Under the pieces are notes generated by a model. The model saw only the letters and a list, made by a program, of their open reading frames with translations. It had not been told where the DNA came from and ran no database searches. From Micrococcus terreus (GTDB taxonomy: Bacteria > Actinomycetota > Actinomycetes > Actinomycetales > Micrococcaceae), in the NCBI RefSeq assembly GCF_900116905.1, contig NZ_FPCG01000002.1, positions 1 through 64,000 on the forward strand: a stretch of DNA of 64,000 nt. The letters run 5' to 3'. This document shows positions 25,974 to 35,492 of the stretch, piece after piece. The translations under genes were made by a program, and so were the position numbers. Positions within the stretch are counted from its first letter, which is position 1; every line of letters begins with the position of its first letter.

Positions 25974-26828
25974 TCACAGCAGCGTGCCCTGCTCCTCGGT
26001 GAGCGGCTCGATCAGATCGGGCCCATTGTTCCGCACAGTGCCCACCGCCGGGTCCACCTCATGCAGGGTCCACTCGGCGGCGGTGCCGTAGGCCCGGGCC
26101 AGCACCAGGTCCACGAGCTCCTGGGCCTGAGCGGCCGATCCCAGCTTCTCCGGCCGCAGCCACTCATCCATGGTGGCCCGATCCATGGGCAGGGGAAGCC
26201 GGTCGTGCAGTCCGTGCAGTCGATCCAGGGTCTCGTCCCCGCTGCCGGCCTCGGGAGACGGGCCGGTGAGGATGGTGCAGCTGAGCACCCACTGGCCGGG
26301 CTCCCCCTCGGCCACCGCAGGGTCCCGCCACCACTCGTAGAGACCGGCGAAGAACGTCATCGCCCCGTCCGCACGGTGCACGTAGAAGGGCCGCTTCCGA
26401 GCGGCCTTGCCGTCCGGCCCCTTCTCTCCGGGTCCGGGCTTGAGCCACTCGTAGTAGCCGTCCACCGGGATCGCACAGCGCCGGGCCCTGACGGCCGATC
26501 GGAACGTCGGCTTCTCCGTCACGGTCTCTGAGCGCGCATTGAACGCACGCACCCCCACGGAGAGGTCCTTGGCCCAGATCGGCACCAGACCCCACCGGGC
26601 CACGTGGACTTCTCGCCGCACCTGCGGCGCTCCGGACGCCTGAGGCGAGGGGTCGTCGTCGGGACCCTGGTCCGGGTCCACCGGGCGCTCCAGCACCACC
26701 GTCACATCAGCGGTGGGCGGGACGTTCCAGCTCGGCGGCGGCAGCACCAGCTCCTCCTCCGGAGGCAGCGCACCGGCCTCGGCCACCAAGTCCCCGATGG
26801 CCCGGGCCATCACGAATCGTCCGCACAT
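25974..26828 (-). CDS. SRAP (YedK/HMCES-type) SOS response-associated peptidase
   Basis: SRAP proteins crosslink to abasic sites in single-stranded DNA through the N-terminal Cys. The 284-residue protein begins MCGRFVMARAIG, so Cys2 is in place after Met removal. The core includes WGLVPIWAKD, FNARSETVTEKPTFR (Asn and Glu of the active site), CAIPVDGYYEWLKPG, and the His region SCTILTGPSPEA. It is within 2 kb of the SOS polymerase dnaE2 but on a separate minus-strand unit, 18 nt after an ornithine-cyclodeaminase-like gene. Repair function is well supported by family knowledge. Confidence 0.93.
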   Translation of the reverse strand: MCGRFVMARAIGDLVAEAGALPPEEELVLPPPSWNVPPTADVTVVLERPVDPDQGPDDDPSPQASGAPQVRREVHVARWGLVPIWAKDLSVGVRAFNARSETVTEKPTFRSAVRARRCAIPVDGYYEWLKPGPGEKGPDGKAARKRPFYVHRADGAMTFFAGLYEWWRDPAVAEGEPGQWVLSCTILTGPSPEAGSGDETLDRLHGLHDRLPLPMDRATMDEWLRPEKLGSAAQAQELVDLVLARAYGTAAEWTLHEVDPAVGTVRNNGPDLIEPLTEEQGTLL

Positions 26829-26846
26829 GCCACCAGTGTGCCACCG

Positions 26847-27866
26847 TCAGTCGGTGCCGGCCTCCGGGTCCACCACGCCGATCGCCACCGCCAGGTCCTG
26901 CCAGCTCATGCCCACGCCCTTGAACACCCGGGGGCGCGAGGTGTCCGCCTCCACGGCGCCGGTGACCACGTCCTTCAGGTCCACCAGGTCGGCCTCGGCC
27001 AGGGCACCCTCCTCGATCGCCATCACCACATCACCGGCCTCCCGCAGGGCCGTCTCCCGGTCCTCCACCACCACCTGGGCACGGCCCATCAGGGTGGCGT
27101 CCAGCTCGCGGCGGTCCGGCTCATGCGAGCCCATGGCCACCACACAGGCGGTGTCCGGGACCAGAGATCCGTCGAACAGCGGCTCACCTGCCGAGGTGGT
27201 GCAGGCGATCAGGTCAGCGCCGCGCACCTCCTCGGCGTCGCCGGCCCGCGCAGACATCCCCTGAGAGACGGCGTGCTCGACGGCGGCCGTCACCTTCTCC
27301 GGTGACCGGCCACAGATCACGACGTCGGTGAAGTCACGGATCGCTGCCAATGCGTCCAGGTGCCCCAGGGCCTGCAGGCCGGTCCCGAAGACCACCAGCT
27401 TCTGCGCGTCCCATGCGGTCAGGTGGTCCGCGGCCACCGCGGAGACGGCCGGGGTGCGCAAGGCGGTCAGTCCGTTGCCCTCCATCAGGGCCTGCACGCT
27501 CAAGGTCTCCGAGTCCATGAGCACGTAGGTCGCCTGGATCCGGGGCAGGCCGCGCCCGGGGTTGTCCGGGGACACCGAGGCGACCTTGGTGCCGGCCCAG
27601 TCGCCCAGCACGGAGGGCATCAGGAGCAGGTGCCCGGTCTGGGCCGGGACGTTCATCCGGGCCGGATCCTGCTGGGGATCGAACCCGGACTGCAGGGCAG
27701 CCTCCACCAGACGGCGGGCCCGATCCACCGGCACCGCCTGCTCCACCTGCTCGGCACTGAACCAGGCTGGGCCAGCACCCCCGCCGCCCAGGCGCCGGGC
27801 GTCGCCGTGCCCTGCTGCCTGAGATGCGTGGGGAGCTGACTGGTCGGAATGCTGAGGGGTGGTCAT
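26847..27866 (-). CDS. Ornithine cyclodeaminase/mu-crystallin family protein
   Basis: The 339-residue protein has the OCD/mu-crystallin plan: an N-terminal dimer region with TKVASVSPDNPGRGLPRIQA (catalytic Lys position) and MEGNGLTALRTPAVSAVAA, then a Rossmann domain with VVFGTGLQALGHLDAL and ICGRSPEK. Family members include ornithine cyclodeaminase, alanine dehydrogenase and ketimine reductases; the exact reaction cannot be read from the sequence. Its ATG overlaps the stop of the upstream MFS transporter by 4 nt, so it probably acts on what that carrier imports. Confidence 0.88.
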   Translation of the reverse strand: MTTPQHSDQSAPHASQAAGHGDARRLGGGGAGPAWFSAEQVEQAVPVDRARRLVEAALQSGFDPQQDPARMNVPAQTGHLLLMPSVLGDWAGTKVASVSPDNPGRGLPRIQATYVLMDSETLSVQALMEGNGLTALRTPAVSAVAADHLTAWDAQKLVVFGTGLQALGHLDALAAIRDFTDVVICGRSPEKVTAAVEHAVSQGMSARAGDAEEVRGADLIACTTSAGEPLFDGSLVPDTACVVAMGSHEPDRRELDATLMGRAQVVVEDRETALREAGDVVMAIEEGALAEADLVDLKDVVTGAVEADTSRPRVFKGVGMSWQDLAVAIGVVDPEAGTD

Positions 27867-29341
27867 GCAGGTCCTCCTGGAGGTGATGAAAACGGATGAG
27901 ATGGTGCCGTTGACGGCGATCGGGCGCCAGTGCCGCCAGCCGCCGTGGGGATGCCGGCAGCCTCGTCAGCGGCAGCCTCCTTGCGGGCGATCGCCGGGGC
28001 GAAGAACACGGCGATGATCGAGATCGCAGCGGTCAGCAGGATGTACAGGGCGATCGAGACCCAGGCGCCGTTGAACTCCTGGAGCAGGAAGGTGGCGATC
28101 AGCGGTGCCGTTCCGCCGGCCAGTGCCGCGCCGATCTGGTAGCCCAGGGTGACGCCGGTGTAGCGGACGCGGGCGGAGAAGATCTCCGAGCACAGGGTGC
28201 CCAAGGTGGCGGTGACCGGAGGCCAGACCACACCGAGGCCGATGATCACGGCGGCGAACACCGCCCAGTCCTGCTGCAGGTCCAGCAGGAGGAAGAACGG
28301 GAACGCGAACGCGGCGATCAGGATGGCGCCGGTGAAGTACACCTTGAACCGACCCACGCGGTCCGAGAGGGAACCCATGATCGGGATCATCACCGTGGAC
28401 AGTGCCGCACCAGCCGTGACGGCGTTGAGCGAGACGGACTGCTGGTAGCCCAGGTTCCCGGTGGCGTAGGAGACCACGAAGGTGGCGAAGATGTAGAACG
28501 GGGCGGTCTCCACGACCTTCACGCCCACTGCCACGAGCACAGCACGCCAGTGGTGCTTGAGGGTCTCGGCGATGGGCAGCTTGGGGATCTCCCCGGACTC
28601 CTTCGCCTTCTTGAAGTGCGGGGTCTCCCCCAGGCCACCACGGATCCACAGGCCCACGATGACCAGCAGGATCGAGGCGATGAACGGGATGCGCCAGCCG
28701 ATGCCGGTCAGGAACTCCTCACCGAACATGGACACCACGGCGAACGCGGCCGAGGCCAGCAGCATGCCGATGGTGATGCCCATCTGCGGCACCGAGCCGA
28801 AGAATCCACGTTTCTCCTTCGGCGCGTACTCGTAGGCCAGCAGCAGCGCGCCACCCCATTCACCACCGATCGCCAACCCCTGCAGGATCCGGCAGATCAC
28901 CAGCAGGATCGGCGCCAGGATGCCGACCTGGTCGTAGGTGGGCAGCAGGCCGATCGCCACGGTGGCCCCGCCCATCAGCGACAGGGTCACCACCAGGGTG
29001 ACCTTGCGGCCCACTCGGTCCCCGAAGTGCGAGAAGACGATGCCACCGAGCGGACGGATGAAGAACGTCAGCGCGAGGGTCAGGTAGGACAGCATCTGGG
29101 ATACGTAGGGGTCATCCGTGGGGAAGAACTGCTTGTTGAAGATCAAGGCCGAGGCGGTGGCGTAGAGGAAGAAGTCGTACCACTCGATGGAGCTGCCCGC
29201 CAGGGATCCGGAGAGGACCCGGAGGTTCGTGGTCGGCTTGCCCACTTCGGGGGCTTCGCCCGGACCGGCTGGCGTGTGCTGTCCTGGAGAAGTCTGCGCC
29301 CGGGAGTGCCCCGGTGTCTGATGCTGCTGTGGTGCGTTCAC
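27863..29341 (-). CDS. MFS transporter, metabolite:H+ symporter (MHS) type
   Basis: The 492-residue protein has 12 hydrophobic segments and the MFS loop signature GGIVFSHFGDRVGRKVTLV between helices 2 and 3. The second half carries GSLSDRVGRFKVYF, the repeated signature. Features such as SSIEWYDFFLYATASALIF match the MHS group (proline/betaine, shikimate, dicarboxylate carriers). I chose the GTG at 29341, with AAGGGA 7 nt upstream. It is the first gene of a unit with an ornithine-cyclodeaminase-like gene, and a GntR gene lies upstream. Substrate is unknown; an amino acid or betaine is likely. Confidence 0.9.
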   Translation of the reverse strand: MNAPQQHQTPGHSRAQTSPGQHTPAGPGEAPEVGKPTTNLRVLSGSLAGSSIEWYDFFLYATASALIFNKQFFPTDDPYVSQMLSYLTLALTFFIRPLGGIVFSHFGDRVGRKVTLVVTLSLMGGATVAIGLLPTYDQVGILAPILLVICRILQGLAIGGEWGGALLLAYEYAPKEKRGFFGSVPQMGITIGMLLASAAFAVVSMFGEEFLTGIGWRIPFIASILLVIVGLWIRGGLGETPHFKKAKESGEIPKLPIAETLKHHWRAVLVAVGVKVVETAPFYIFATFVVSYATGNLGYQQSVSLNAVTAGAALSTVMIPIMGSLSDRVGRFKVYFTGAILIAAFAFPFFLLLDLQQDWAVFAAVIIGLGVVWPPVTATLGTLCSEIFSARVRYTGVTLGYQIGAALAGGTAPLIATFLLQEFNGAWVSIALYILLTAAISIIAVFFAPAIARKEAAADEAAGIPTAAGGTGARSPSTAPSHPFSSPPGGPA

Positions 29342-29370
29342 TGTCGTTCCCTTCGTGAGTGACCTGCACC

Positions 29371-29385
29371 ACAGTACAATGTTAC
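29371..29385 (-). promoter_or_regulatory. Candidate GntR operator/-10 overlap before the MFS gene
   Basis: An imperfect dyad GTACAATGTTAC (29374-29385; 8 of 12 symmetric positions) overlaps a possible -10 TACTGT read on the minus strand at 29371-29376. It lies 33 bp upstream of the transporter gene and could be the site of the neighbouring GntR regulator. Confidence 0.3.
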
Positions 29386-29442
29386 ATGTTCCGATGCCAG
29401 AGCAGCCGGACATCAGGAGGACGGCACCGTCGGGCGAACCTC

Positions 29443-30150
29443 TCAGCCGATGCCTGGCTCATCCTCACCCGCCCACACCCCGGACACATGACCGAGGTGG
29501 GCGTTCATCAGCTCCTCCATCTGCACGCTGTCACGCGCTGCCAGCGCCCGGACCATCTTCCGGTGCTCCTCGGCGGTCTCCACCAATCGGCCTTCGGCGG
29601 CCAGGTCCTTCAGTCCGGTCAGGCGGGTCATGGAGCGCAGGGACCGCACATGCCGAACGGCCACCTCATTGCCGGCCGCCTCCAACAGACCCAGGTGCAG
29701 ATCCATGTCCGTCCGGATGAACTCGACCAGGTCCCCCGCGGCGGCGGCCTCCACGGACTGGTCAGCCAACTCCTGAGAGCGTCCCAACAGCCCCTCGTCC
29801 ACGCCCCGCTCAGCCACCTGGACCATCAGTGGCACCTCGATCAGCCGGCGCAGCTGCAGGATCTGACGCCGTGTCTCCTCAGAGACCTCGATGACGCGGT
29901 AGCCCTTGTACCGGATCGGGCTCACGTGCCCCTCGGTGGCCAGGTCCAGCATCGCCTCCCGGACCGGGGTGGCCGAGACCCCGAACTCTGCCGCCAGGGT
30001 GGGCGCGCTGAGCACTTCCCCCGGACGCAGGTCGCCGGCCACCAGAGCATGCCGCAGCCGCGCGGCCACCTGATCCCTCAGCGGCAATGACCGCTGTTCG
30101 GCCAGCCGCAGAGGCTCGCGTCCTGCGTGGCTCATCTCCGCTCGATCCAT
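29443..30150 (-). CDS. GntR-family regulator, FCD subfamily
   Basis: The 235-residue protein has an N-terminal winged helix (about residues 18-80) with ALVAGDLRPGEVLSAPTLAAEFGVSATPVREAMLDLATEG split over the usual helix-turn-helix. A C-terminal FCD all-helical ligand domain (about 95-225) follows, with DMDLHLGLLEAAGN and the His-rich metal region. FCD regulators usually bind organic acids or amino-acid derivatives. It sits upstream of the MFS/OCD unit on the same strand and diverges from mscR, so either could be its target. I chose the ATG at 30150. Confidence 0.9.
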   Translation of the reverse strand: MDRAEMSHAGREPLRLAEQRSLPLRDQVAARLRHALVAGDLRPGEVLSAPTLAAEFGVSATPVREAMLDLATEGHVSPIRYKGYRVIEVSEETRRQILQLRRLIEVPLMVQVAERGVDEGLLGRSQELADQSVEAAAAGDLVEFIRTDMDLHLGLLEAAGNEVAVRHVRSLRSMTRLTGLKDLAAEGRLVETAEEHRKMVRALAARDSVQMEELMNAHLGHVSGVWAGEDEPGIG

Positions 30151-30309
30151 GCCACCAGTGTGCCGCACCCCGGACCCGACACGGTTCGGCCCAACCACCT
30201 GCCATGTGATGGACTGGTCACTGCAGACCCCCACAACGTGCCCGACGACGGCGCCTCACCTTCGGTGTGACGGTCGCCTTAGCCCGTGGTGCAGGACAGG
30301 AGCAGAACC

Positions 30310-31401
30310 GTGCCTCAGACCGTGCGTGGCGTGATCGCCATGGAGAAGGATGCCCCGGTGAGCATCCAGGAGATCGTGATCCCCGATCCTGGGCCCGGAG
30401 AGGCCGTGGTGGACATCCTGACCTGCGGGGTGTGCCATACCGACCTGCATTACGTCCAGGGTGGGATCGGGGATGAGTACCCGTATCTGCTGGGCCATGA
30501 GGCCACCGGAATCGTCTCCCAGATCGGTGAAGGCGTCACCGAGGTCGCAGTCGGTGACAAGGTCATCCTGAACTGGCGTGCCGTGTGCGGTGAGTGCCGG
30601 GCCTGCGCCAAGGGGCAGCCTCAGTACTGCTTCGACACCCACAACGCCACCCAGAAGATGACCCTGACCGACGGCACCGAGCTCTCCCCGGCACTGGGCA
30701 TCGGCGCGTTCTGTGAGAAGACCCTGGTCGCGGCCGGCCAGTGCACCAAGGTCGAGGGCGTCACCGAGGACCAGGACGCCGCCGTGGGCCTGCTGGGCTG
30801 CGGCATCATGGCCGGCATCGGGGCGGCCATCAACACCGGAGCCGTCCAGCGCGGCGAGTCCGTGGCCGTCATCGGCTGCGGCGGCGTCGGAGCAGCCGCC
30901 ATCGCCGGCGCGTCCCTGGCCGGCGCCACCACCATCATCGCCGTGGACCTGGACCCCAAGAAGCTCGAGGCCGCCCAGAAGCTGGGTGCCACCCACACCA
31001 TCGACTCCAGCCAGACCGACCCGGTCGAGACCATTCGGGAGCTGACCGGAGGGTTCGGCGCCGATGTGGTCATCGACGCCGTGGGCCGGCCCGAGACCTA
31101 CACCCAGGCCTTCTACGCCCGGGACCTGGCCGGACGCGTCGTCCTGGTCGGCGTGCCCACTCCAGAGATGACCCTGGAGCTGCCGCTGCTGGATGTCTTC
31201 GGCCGCGGAGGGTCGCTGAAGTCCTCCTGGTACGGGGACTGCCTGCCCTCCCGGGACTTCCCCATGCTCGTGGAGCAGTACCGACTGGGCCGGTTGGATC
31301 TGGATGCCTTCGTCACGGAGAGGATCTCCCTGGACCAGGTCCAGGAGGCCTTCGGCACCATGGCCTCCGGCGACGTGCTGCGCTCGGTGGTGGTCGTCTG
31401 A
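30310..31401 (+). CDS. mscR: S-(hydroxymethyl)mycothiol dehydrogenase
   Basis: MscR oxidises the formaldehyde-mycothiol adduct to S-formylmycothiol with NAD, and may also reduce S-nitrosomycothiol. The 363-residue zinc-dependent alcohol dehydrogenase shows the catalytic-zinc Cys in [18 protein letters not shown] with the His/Glu pair, the structural-zinc loop [15 protein letters not shown], and the Rossmann motif [13 protein letters not shown]. The GTG at 30310 lies 8 nt after AGGAG. It overlaps the downstream MBL hydrolase by one base. Use of mycothiol marks the organism as an actinobacterium. Confidence 0.92.
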   Translation: MPQTVRGVIAMEKDAPVSIQEIVIPDPGPGEAVVDILTCGVCHTDLHYVQGGIGDEYPYLLGHEATGIVSQIGEGVTEVAVGDKVILNWRAVCGECRACAKGQPQYCFDTHNATQKMTLTDGTELSPALGIGAFCEKTLVAAGQCTKVEGVTEDQDAAVGLLGCGIMAGIGAAINTGAVQRGESVAVIGCGGVGAAAIAGASLAGATTIIAVDLDPKKLEAAQKLGATHTIDSSQTDPVETIRELTGGFGADVVIDAVGRPETYTQAFYARDLAGRVVLVGVPTPEMTLELPLLDVFGRGGSLKSSWYGDCLPSRDFPMLVEQYRLGRLDLDAFVTERISLDQVQEAFGTMASGDVLRSVVVV

Positions 31402-32033
31402 TGGCACGCATCGACCATCTGGTCACCTCCGGCACCTTCTCCCTGGACGGGGGGACGTGGGAGGTGGACAACAACGTGTGGATCATCGGCGGCGCCGAGC
31501 ACTGCGTGGTCATCGACCCCGCCCACGATGCCCGCGCCGTCTGGCGCAAGGTCAACGGACGCCAGGTCCAGGCCATCCTGCTCACCCACGGCCATGACGA
31601 CCACATCCGCGCGGTCATGGACTTCCGGGAGCTCGTGGACGCCCCCGTGCTGCTGCACCCCGAGGACCGGATGCTCTGGGACGCCGTCTACCCCGACCAG
31701 GGACCGGACGGGACCCTGACCGACGGCGAGACCTTCACCATCGCCGGCACCGATCTGCACGTGATCCACACCCCCGGCCACTCCCCCGGCTCGGTCTGCT
31801 TCCACGCACCCGATCTGGACGGCGGCACGCTGTTCTCCGGAGACACCCTCTTCCAGGGCGGCCCCGGGGCCACCGGCCGGTCCTACTCGGACTTCGACAC
31901 CATCATCGACTCCATCCGCACCCGGCTGCTCACCCTGCCCGAGCACACCGTGGTCCACACCGGACATGGAGACGACACCAGGATCGGAGACGAGGCACCC
32001 CACCTGCAGGAATGGATCGAGCGCGGCCAGTGA
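31401..32033 (+). CDS. MBL-fold hydrolase, probable S-formylmycothiol hydrolase partner
   Basis: The 210-residue metallo-beta-lactamase-fold protein has the metal motif LLTHGHDDHIRAV (HxHxDH), HTPGHSPGSV, the bridging Asp in FSGDTLF and the last His in VVHTGHGDD. It resembles glyoxalase II-type thioester hydrolases. Its one-base overlap with mscR (TGATG) suggests that it hydrolyses S-formylmycothiol to formate and mycothiol, the next step in formaldehyde detoxification. The fold is certain; the substrate is inferred from coupling. Confidence 0.87.
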   Translation: MARIDHLVTSGTFSLDGGTWEVDNNVWIIGGAEHCVVIDPAHDARAVWRKVNGRQVQAILLTHGHDDHIRAVMDFRELVDAPVLLHPEDRMLWDAVYPDQGPDGTLTDGETFTIAGTDLHVIHTPGHSPGSVCFHAPDLDGGTLFSGDTLFQGGPGATGRSYSDFDTIIDSIRTRLLTLPEHTVVHTGHGDDTRIGDEAPHLQEWIERGQ

Positions 32034-32677
32034 ATCGACCGCGCGTCGTGCTGCTCGGCGGCGCGTCCGGGGCGGGCAAGTCCTACCTGGCGTGCCGCCA
32101 TGGGCGTCCTCACCTTGAGCTTGACGCCTATTACCACGAGATCTCCGACGACGGCCGAAGTGGCGTGCACTTCCCACGCACCCCTTACGGAGAGATCGAC
32201 TGGGATGACCCACGCACCTGGAACCTGCAGGCGGCTGTGGATGCCTTGGTCGAGCTGATCGAGACGGGCCGCACGCGTATGCCCGACTACTCCATCACCA
32301 CCTCATCGGTGGTCGGCAGCACGACCCTGGAACTGGGCACAGCGGATTCCTCTGCCGCCACGGTGAGGCCGGGACAGTCCGCAGACCTGATCGTGGCGGA
32401 GGGTGTCTTCGCGGATGTGGCCGCGCAGCCCCTGCGGGCGGCCTGCGCCGACCTCGGCGTGCGTGTGGACGCGTACTACATCGACCAGAACACCTTGACC
32501 ACGGCCACCCGGCGGTTCGCCCGGGATGTGGCAGAGCGGCGCAAGCCGATCCCCTTCCTGGTCCAACGAGGCTGGGCCCTGGCACGCTCGGAACGCAGGA
32601 GCAGAGCACGACACCTGCACGCAGGCTTCATCCCCGTCCCCAAGTCCCGCCTCCGCGCGGGCATGCCCGAGCCGTGA
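32030..32677 (+). CDS. Uridine kinase-like P-loop protein
   Basis: The 215-residue protein has an N-terminal Walker A, VVLLGGASGAGKSYLA, then LELDAYYHEISDDG with the Asp used by nucleoside kinases, and DLIVAEGVFADV as a Walker B-like strand. A late RRFARDVAERRKP helix resembles the lid region. It belongs with uridine kinase-like proteins, but no specificity residue is clear. The GTG start overlaps the MBL gene by 4 nt (GTGA), making it the third coupled gene of the mscR unit. How a kinase serves formaldehyde removal is not obvious. Confidence 0.78.
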   Translation: MNRPRVVLLGGASGAGKSYLACRHGRPHLELDAYYHEISDDGRSGVHFPRTPYGEIDWDDPRTWNLQAAVDALVELIETGRTRMPDYSITTSSVVGSTTLELGTADSSAATVRPGQSADLIVAEGVFADVAAQPLRAACADLGVRVDAYYIDQNTLTTATRRFARDVAERRKPIPFLVQRGWALARSERRSRARHLHAGFIPVPKSRLRAGMPEP

Positions 32678-32682
32678 TGTTC

Positions 32683-33507
32683 TCAGGGACTGAGCTGCCG
32701 GTGTTCTTCTCCAGCCGGTGACGGCGGAACCAGGGTGGCCAGATCCTCGAAGTCCAGACCGTGGTGTGGCCCCAGCCGGTCCCACAGTCGATCGATCACG
32801 GTCTGGACCTCCACCGGAGGCTCGGTCCCGGCAGCGGCTCGGGCCTGGTCCGCAGCCCCAGCTGTCTCCGGATCCCAGTCCAGTTCCAACGCCGCATACA
32901 CGGCCATCAGGACTGCCTGGATGGGCCCAGGATCCTGGATGACCCAGGAGGAGGAGAACAGCCACGCCCCGGAGACCGCACGCTGGGCGGTGCCGATCAG
33001 CTTCACCGGGCCACCGTGCGGTCTGTTCCCGTGCACCGAGTACTCGCCCGGGCAGTACTCCCCCGCGATCTGCCCGATCTCAGCGTCCACGCCCGCATCG
33101 GCAAGGACCTGACGGTACAGCCCCGCGAAGGATCGGAATCGTTCACGGGATCCGAGCGCGGCGTCCGGCTCCGCCTGCAGGTGGTCCACCACCAAGGACC
33201 CCTGGTGGTACGCGGCTGCCCGTCCACCGGCTTGACGGACCACCGGCGTGAAACCATGGGCAAGGCAGGCCTGCCGTGCGGCCTCGAATCCGGGCAGTCG
33301 GACATCGCGCTGACCGAAGGCCACTGTCGGCTGGGGACGGTAGACCCGCACCAGCGGCCCGCTCAGTGTTCCGGACTGCAGGGCCCGCAGCAGCCTCACG
33401 GAATAGTCCAGGTCCCCCACAGCGCCCAGGCTTCTGGTCTGCACACACCAGGTGACCGGCTCACCCCAGGTGAGGGGGCCGTCGTCGGGAATCTGGGTCT
33501 CCTTCAT
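32683..33507 (-). CDS. Lipoate-protein ligase A-like (BPL/LplA/LipB) protein
   Basis: The 274-residue protein has the biotin/lipoate ligase core: VRVYRPQPTVAFGQRDV, the degenerate glycine motif VVRQAGGRAAAYHQGSLVVD, and GPVKLIGTAQRAVSGAWL with the Lys that contacts the acyl-adenylate. It may attach lipoate or octanoate to carrier domains. The glycine motif deviates from the usual RRxSGGGxVxH, so the substrate may differ. Its ATG overlaps the stop of the thioesterase gene by 4 nt. The gene ends 5 bp from the convergent kinase gene. Confidence 0.78.
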   Translation of the reverse strand: MKETQIPDDGPLTWGEPVTWCVQTRSLGAVGDLDYSVRLLRALQSGTLSGPLVRVYRPQPTVAFGQRDVRLPGFEAARQACLAHGFTPVVRQAGGRAAAYHQGSLVVDHLQAEPDAALGSRERFRSFAGLYRQVLADAGVDAEIGQIAGEYCPGEYSVHGNRPHGGPVKLIGTAQRAVSGAWLFSSSWVIQDPGPIQAVLMAVYAALELDWDPETAGAADQARAAAGTEPPVEVQTVIDRLWDRLGPHHGLDFEDLATLVPPSPAGEEHRQLSP

Positions 33508-34355
33508 GGGGTGGAGGGGATCCTGCGGATGGTCTGGATCTGTTCCGAGCGTCCGAACGGACCGTGGACATCGTGCAGCACGGCGGAGGTCAGCCCCACT
33601 CCGTCTGGACCCACGTTCGAGGTGGTCTGCAGACCCAGATGCTCGCCCGCAGGGAGGCGATGAAGATGGATCTGCAGATCGACGTTGGCGAAGGAGTGAC
33701 CCCCTGGTCCGGCATCCAGGGCCGGGGCGACGCCGTTGGCCGTGTCCACCATGCCGATCAGCTTGACCATGGGATCGGTCGTCTCGCCCTCGATCATCGG
33801 ATAGGGATTGGTGAGCCATCCCTGCCCTTGGCCGGGAGCGTGCTCGGGCAGGGCCGAGACGTCGAGGGACTCGATGTAGCCTCCTGGCCACTGACTGATG
33901 CCCGGATAGGGGTCGGCCGCCTCCGGACCCCGCATGGCCGGATCGTGATGAACGCTGACCTCGGCGGTGTCCAGGGTGGCCAGTCGCCACGCTCTCCCCA
34001 CGAGACAGGGCCTGCCTCGACTGATCATGGTCGACTCCACCAGCTCGATGGTCCGGCCCGGGCGGATCGTGCGGGTGAGGACCTCGAACGGCTCGGCGTG
34101 TAGCGTGCCCAGGATCTCGAAGGAGAGCCGGGCGACGCGCAGGTCCTCACGGCGCTGGTGGGACTGCAGCTCACCGGCCACGAGCCCGCCCACAGGAGCC
34201 ATGTGCTGTTCGTCGGCTCGCCAGGCGCCCTGGGTATGGCGGGTGGGGTGGAAGACACCGCGGGAGACGCCGTCGGGGTCCCTGCCAGAAGCCGGCTGGG
34301 ACTTCAGACGGACGTAGTAGGCATCGGCCTGTGCCCACCTAGTCTCCGCGGTCAT
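33504..34355 (-). CDS. Double-hotdog acyl-CoA thioesterase-like protein
   Basis: The 283-residue protein resembles TesB-like thioesterases with two hotdog halves. The first half has MAPVGGLVAGELQSH and RVARLSFEILGTLHAEPFEV; the second has SFANVDLQIHLHRLPAGEHLGLQT and GLTSAVLHDVHGPFGRSEQI with the Asp and Thr/Ser positions of the family. It probably hydrolyses acyl-CoA esters, chain length unknown. It is coupled to the LplA-like gene by a 4-nt overlap, a pairing that hints at acyl-group handling. Normal length and a clear ATG at 34355. Confidence 0.82.
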   Translation of the reverse strand: MTAETRWAQADAYYVRLKSQPASGRDPDGVSRGVFHPTRHTQGAWRADEQHMAPVGGLVAGELQSHQRREDLRVARLSFEILGTLHAEPFEVLTRTIRPGRTIELVESTMISRGRPCLVGRAWRLATLDTAEVSVHHDPAMRGPEAADPYPGISQWPGGYIESLDVSALPEHAPGQGQGWLTNPYPMIEGETTDPMVKLIGMVDTANGVAPALDAGPGGHSFANVDLQIHLHRLPAGEHLGLQTTSNVGPDGVGLTSAVLHDVHGPFGRSEQIQTIRRIPSTP

Positions 34356-34396
34356 CGGCTCGTCTCCTCCAGGTCGAGAGATACCAGGGTCAGGGC

Positions 34397-35380
<984 letters not shown>

Positions 35381-35492
35381 TCACTCTGCTCTGCAGTGCT
35401 GGCTGCTGTGGTTCGTGGTGGTGCCCGGCGGCGGCACGCTCAGGCAGTGCCGCCGCCGGAATCAGGGGTGGTGGGCTCTGGGGTGCTCCGGG

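Noticed and set aside
29443-30234. GntR gene starting at 30234
   Set aside because: The extra 28 residues have no homology and the ATG at 30150 begins the normal N-terminal arm.
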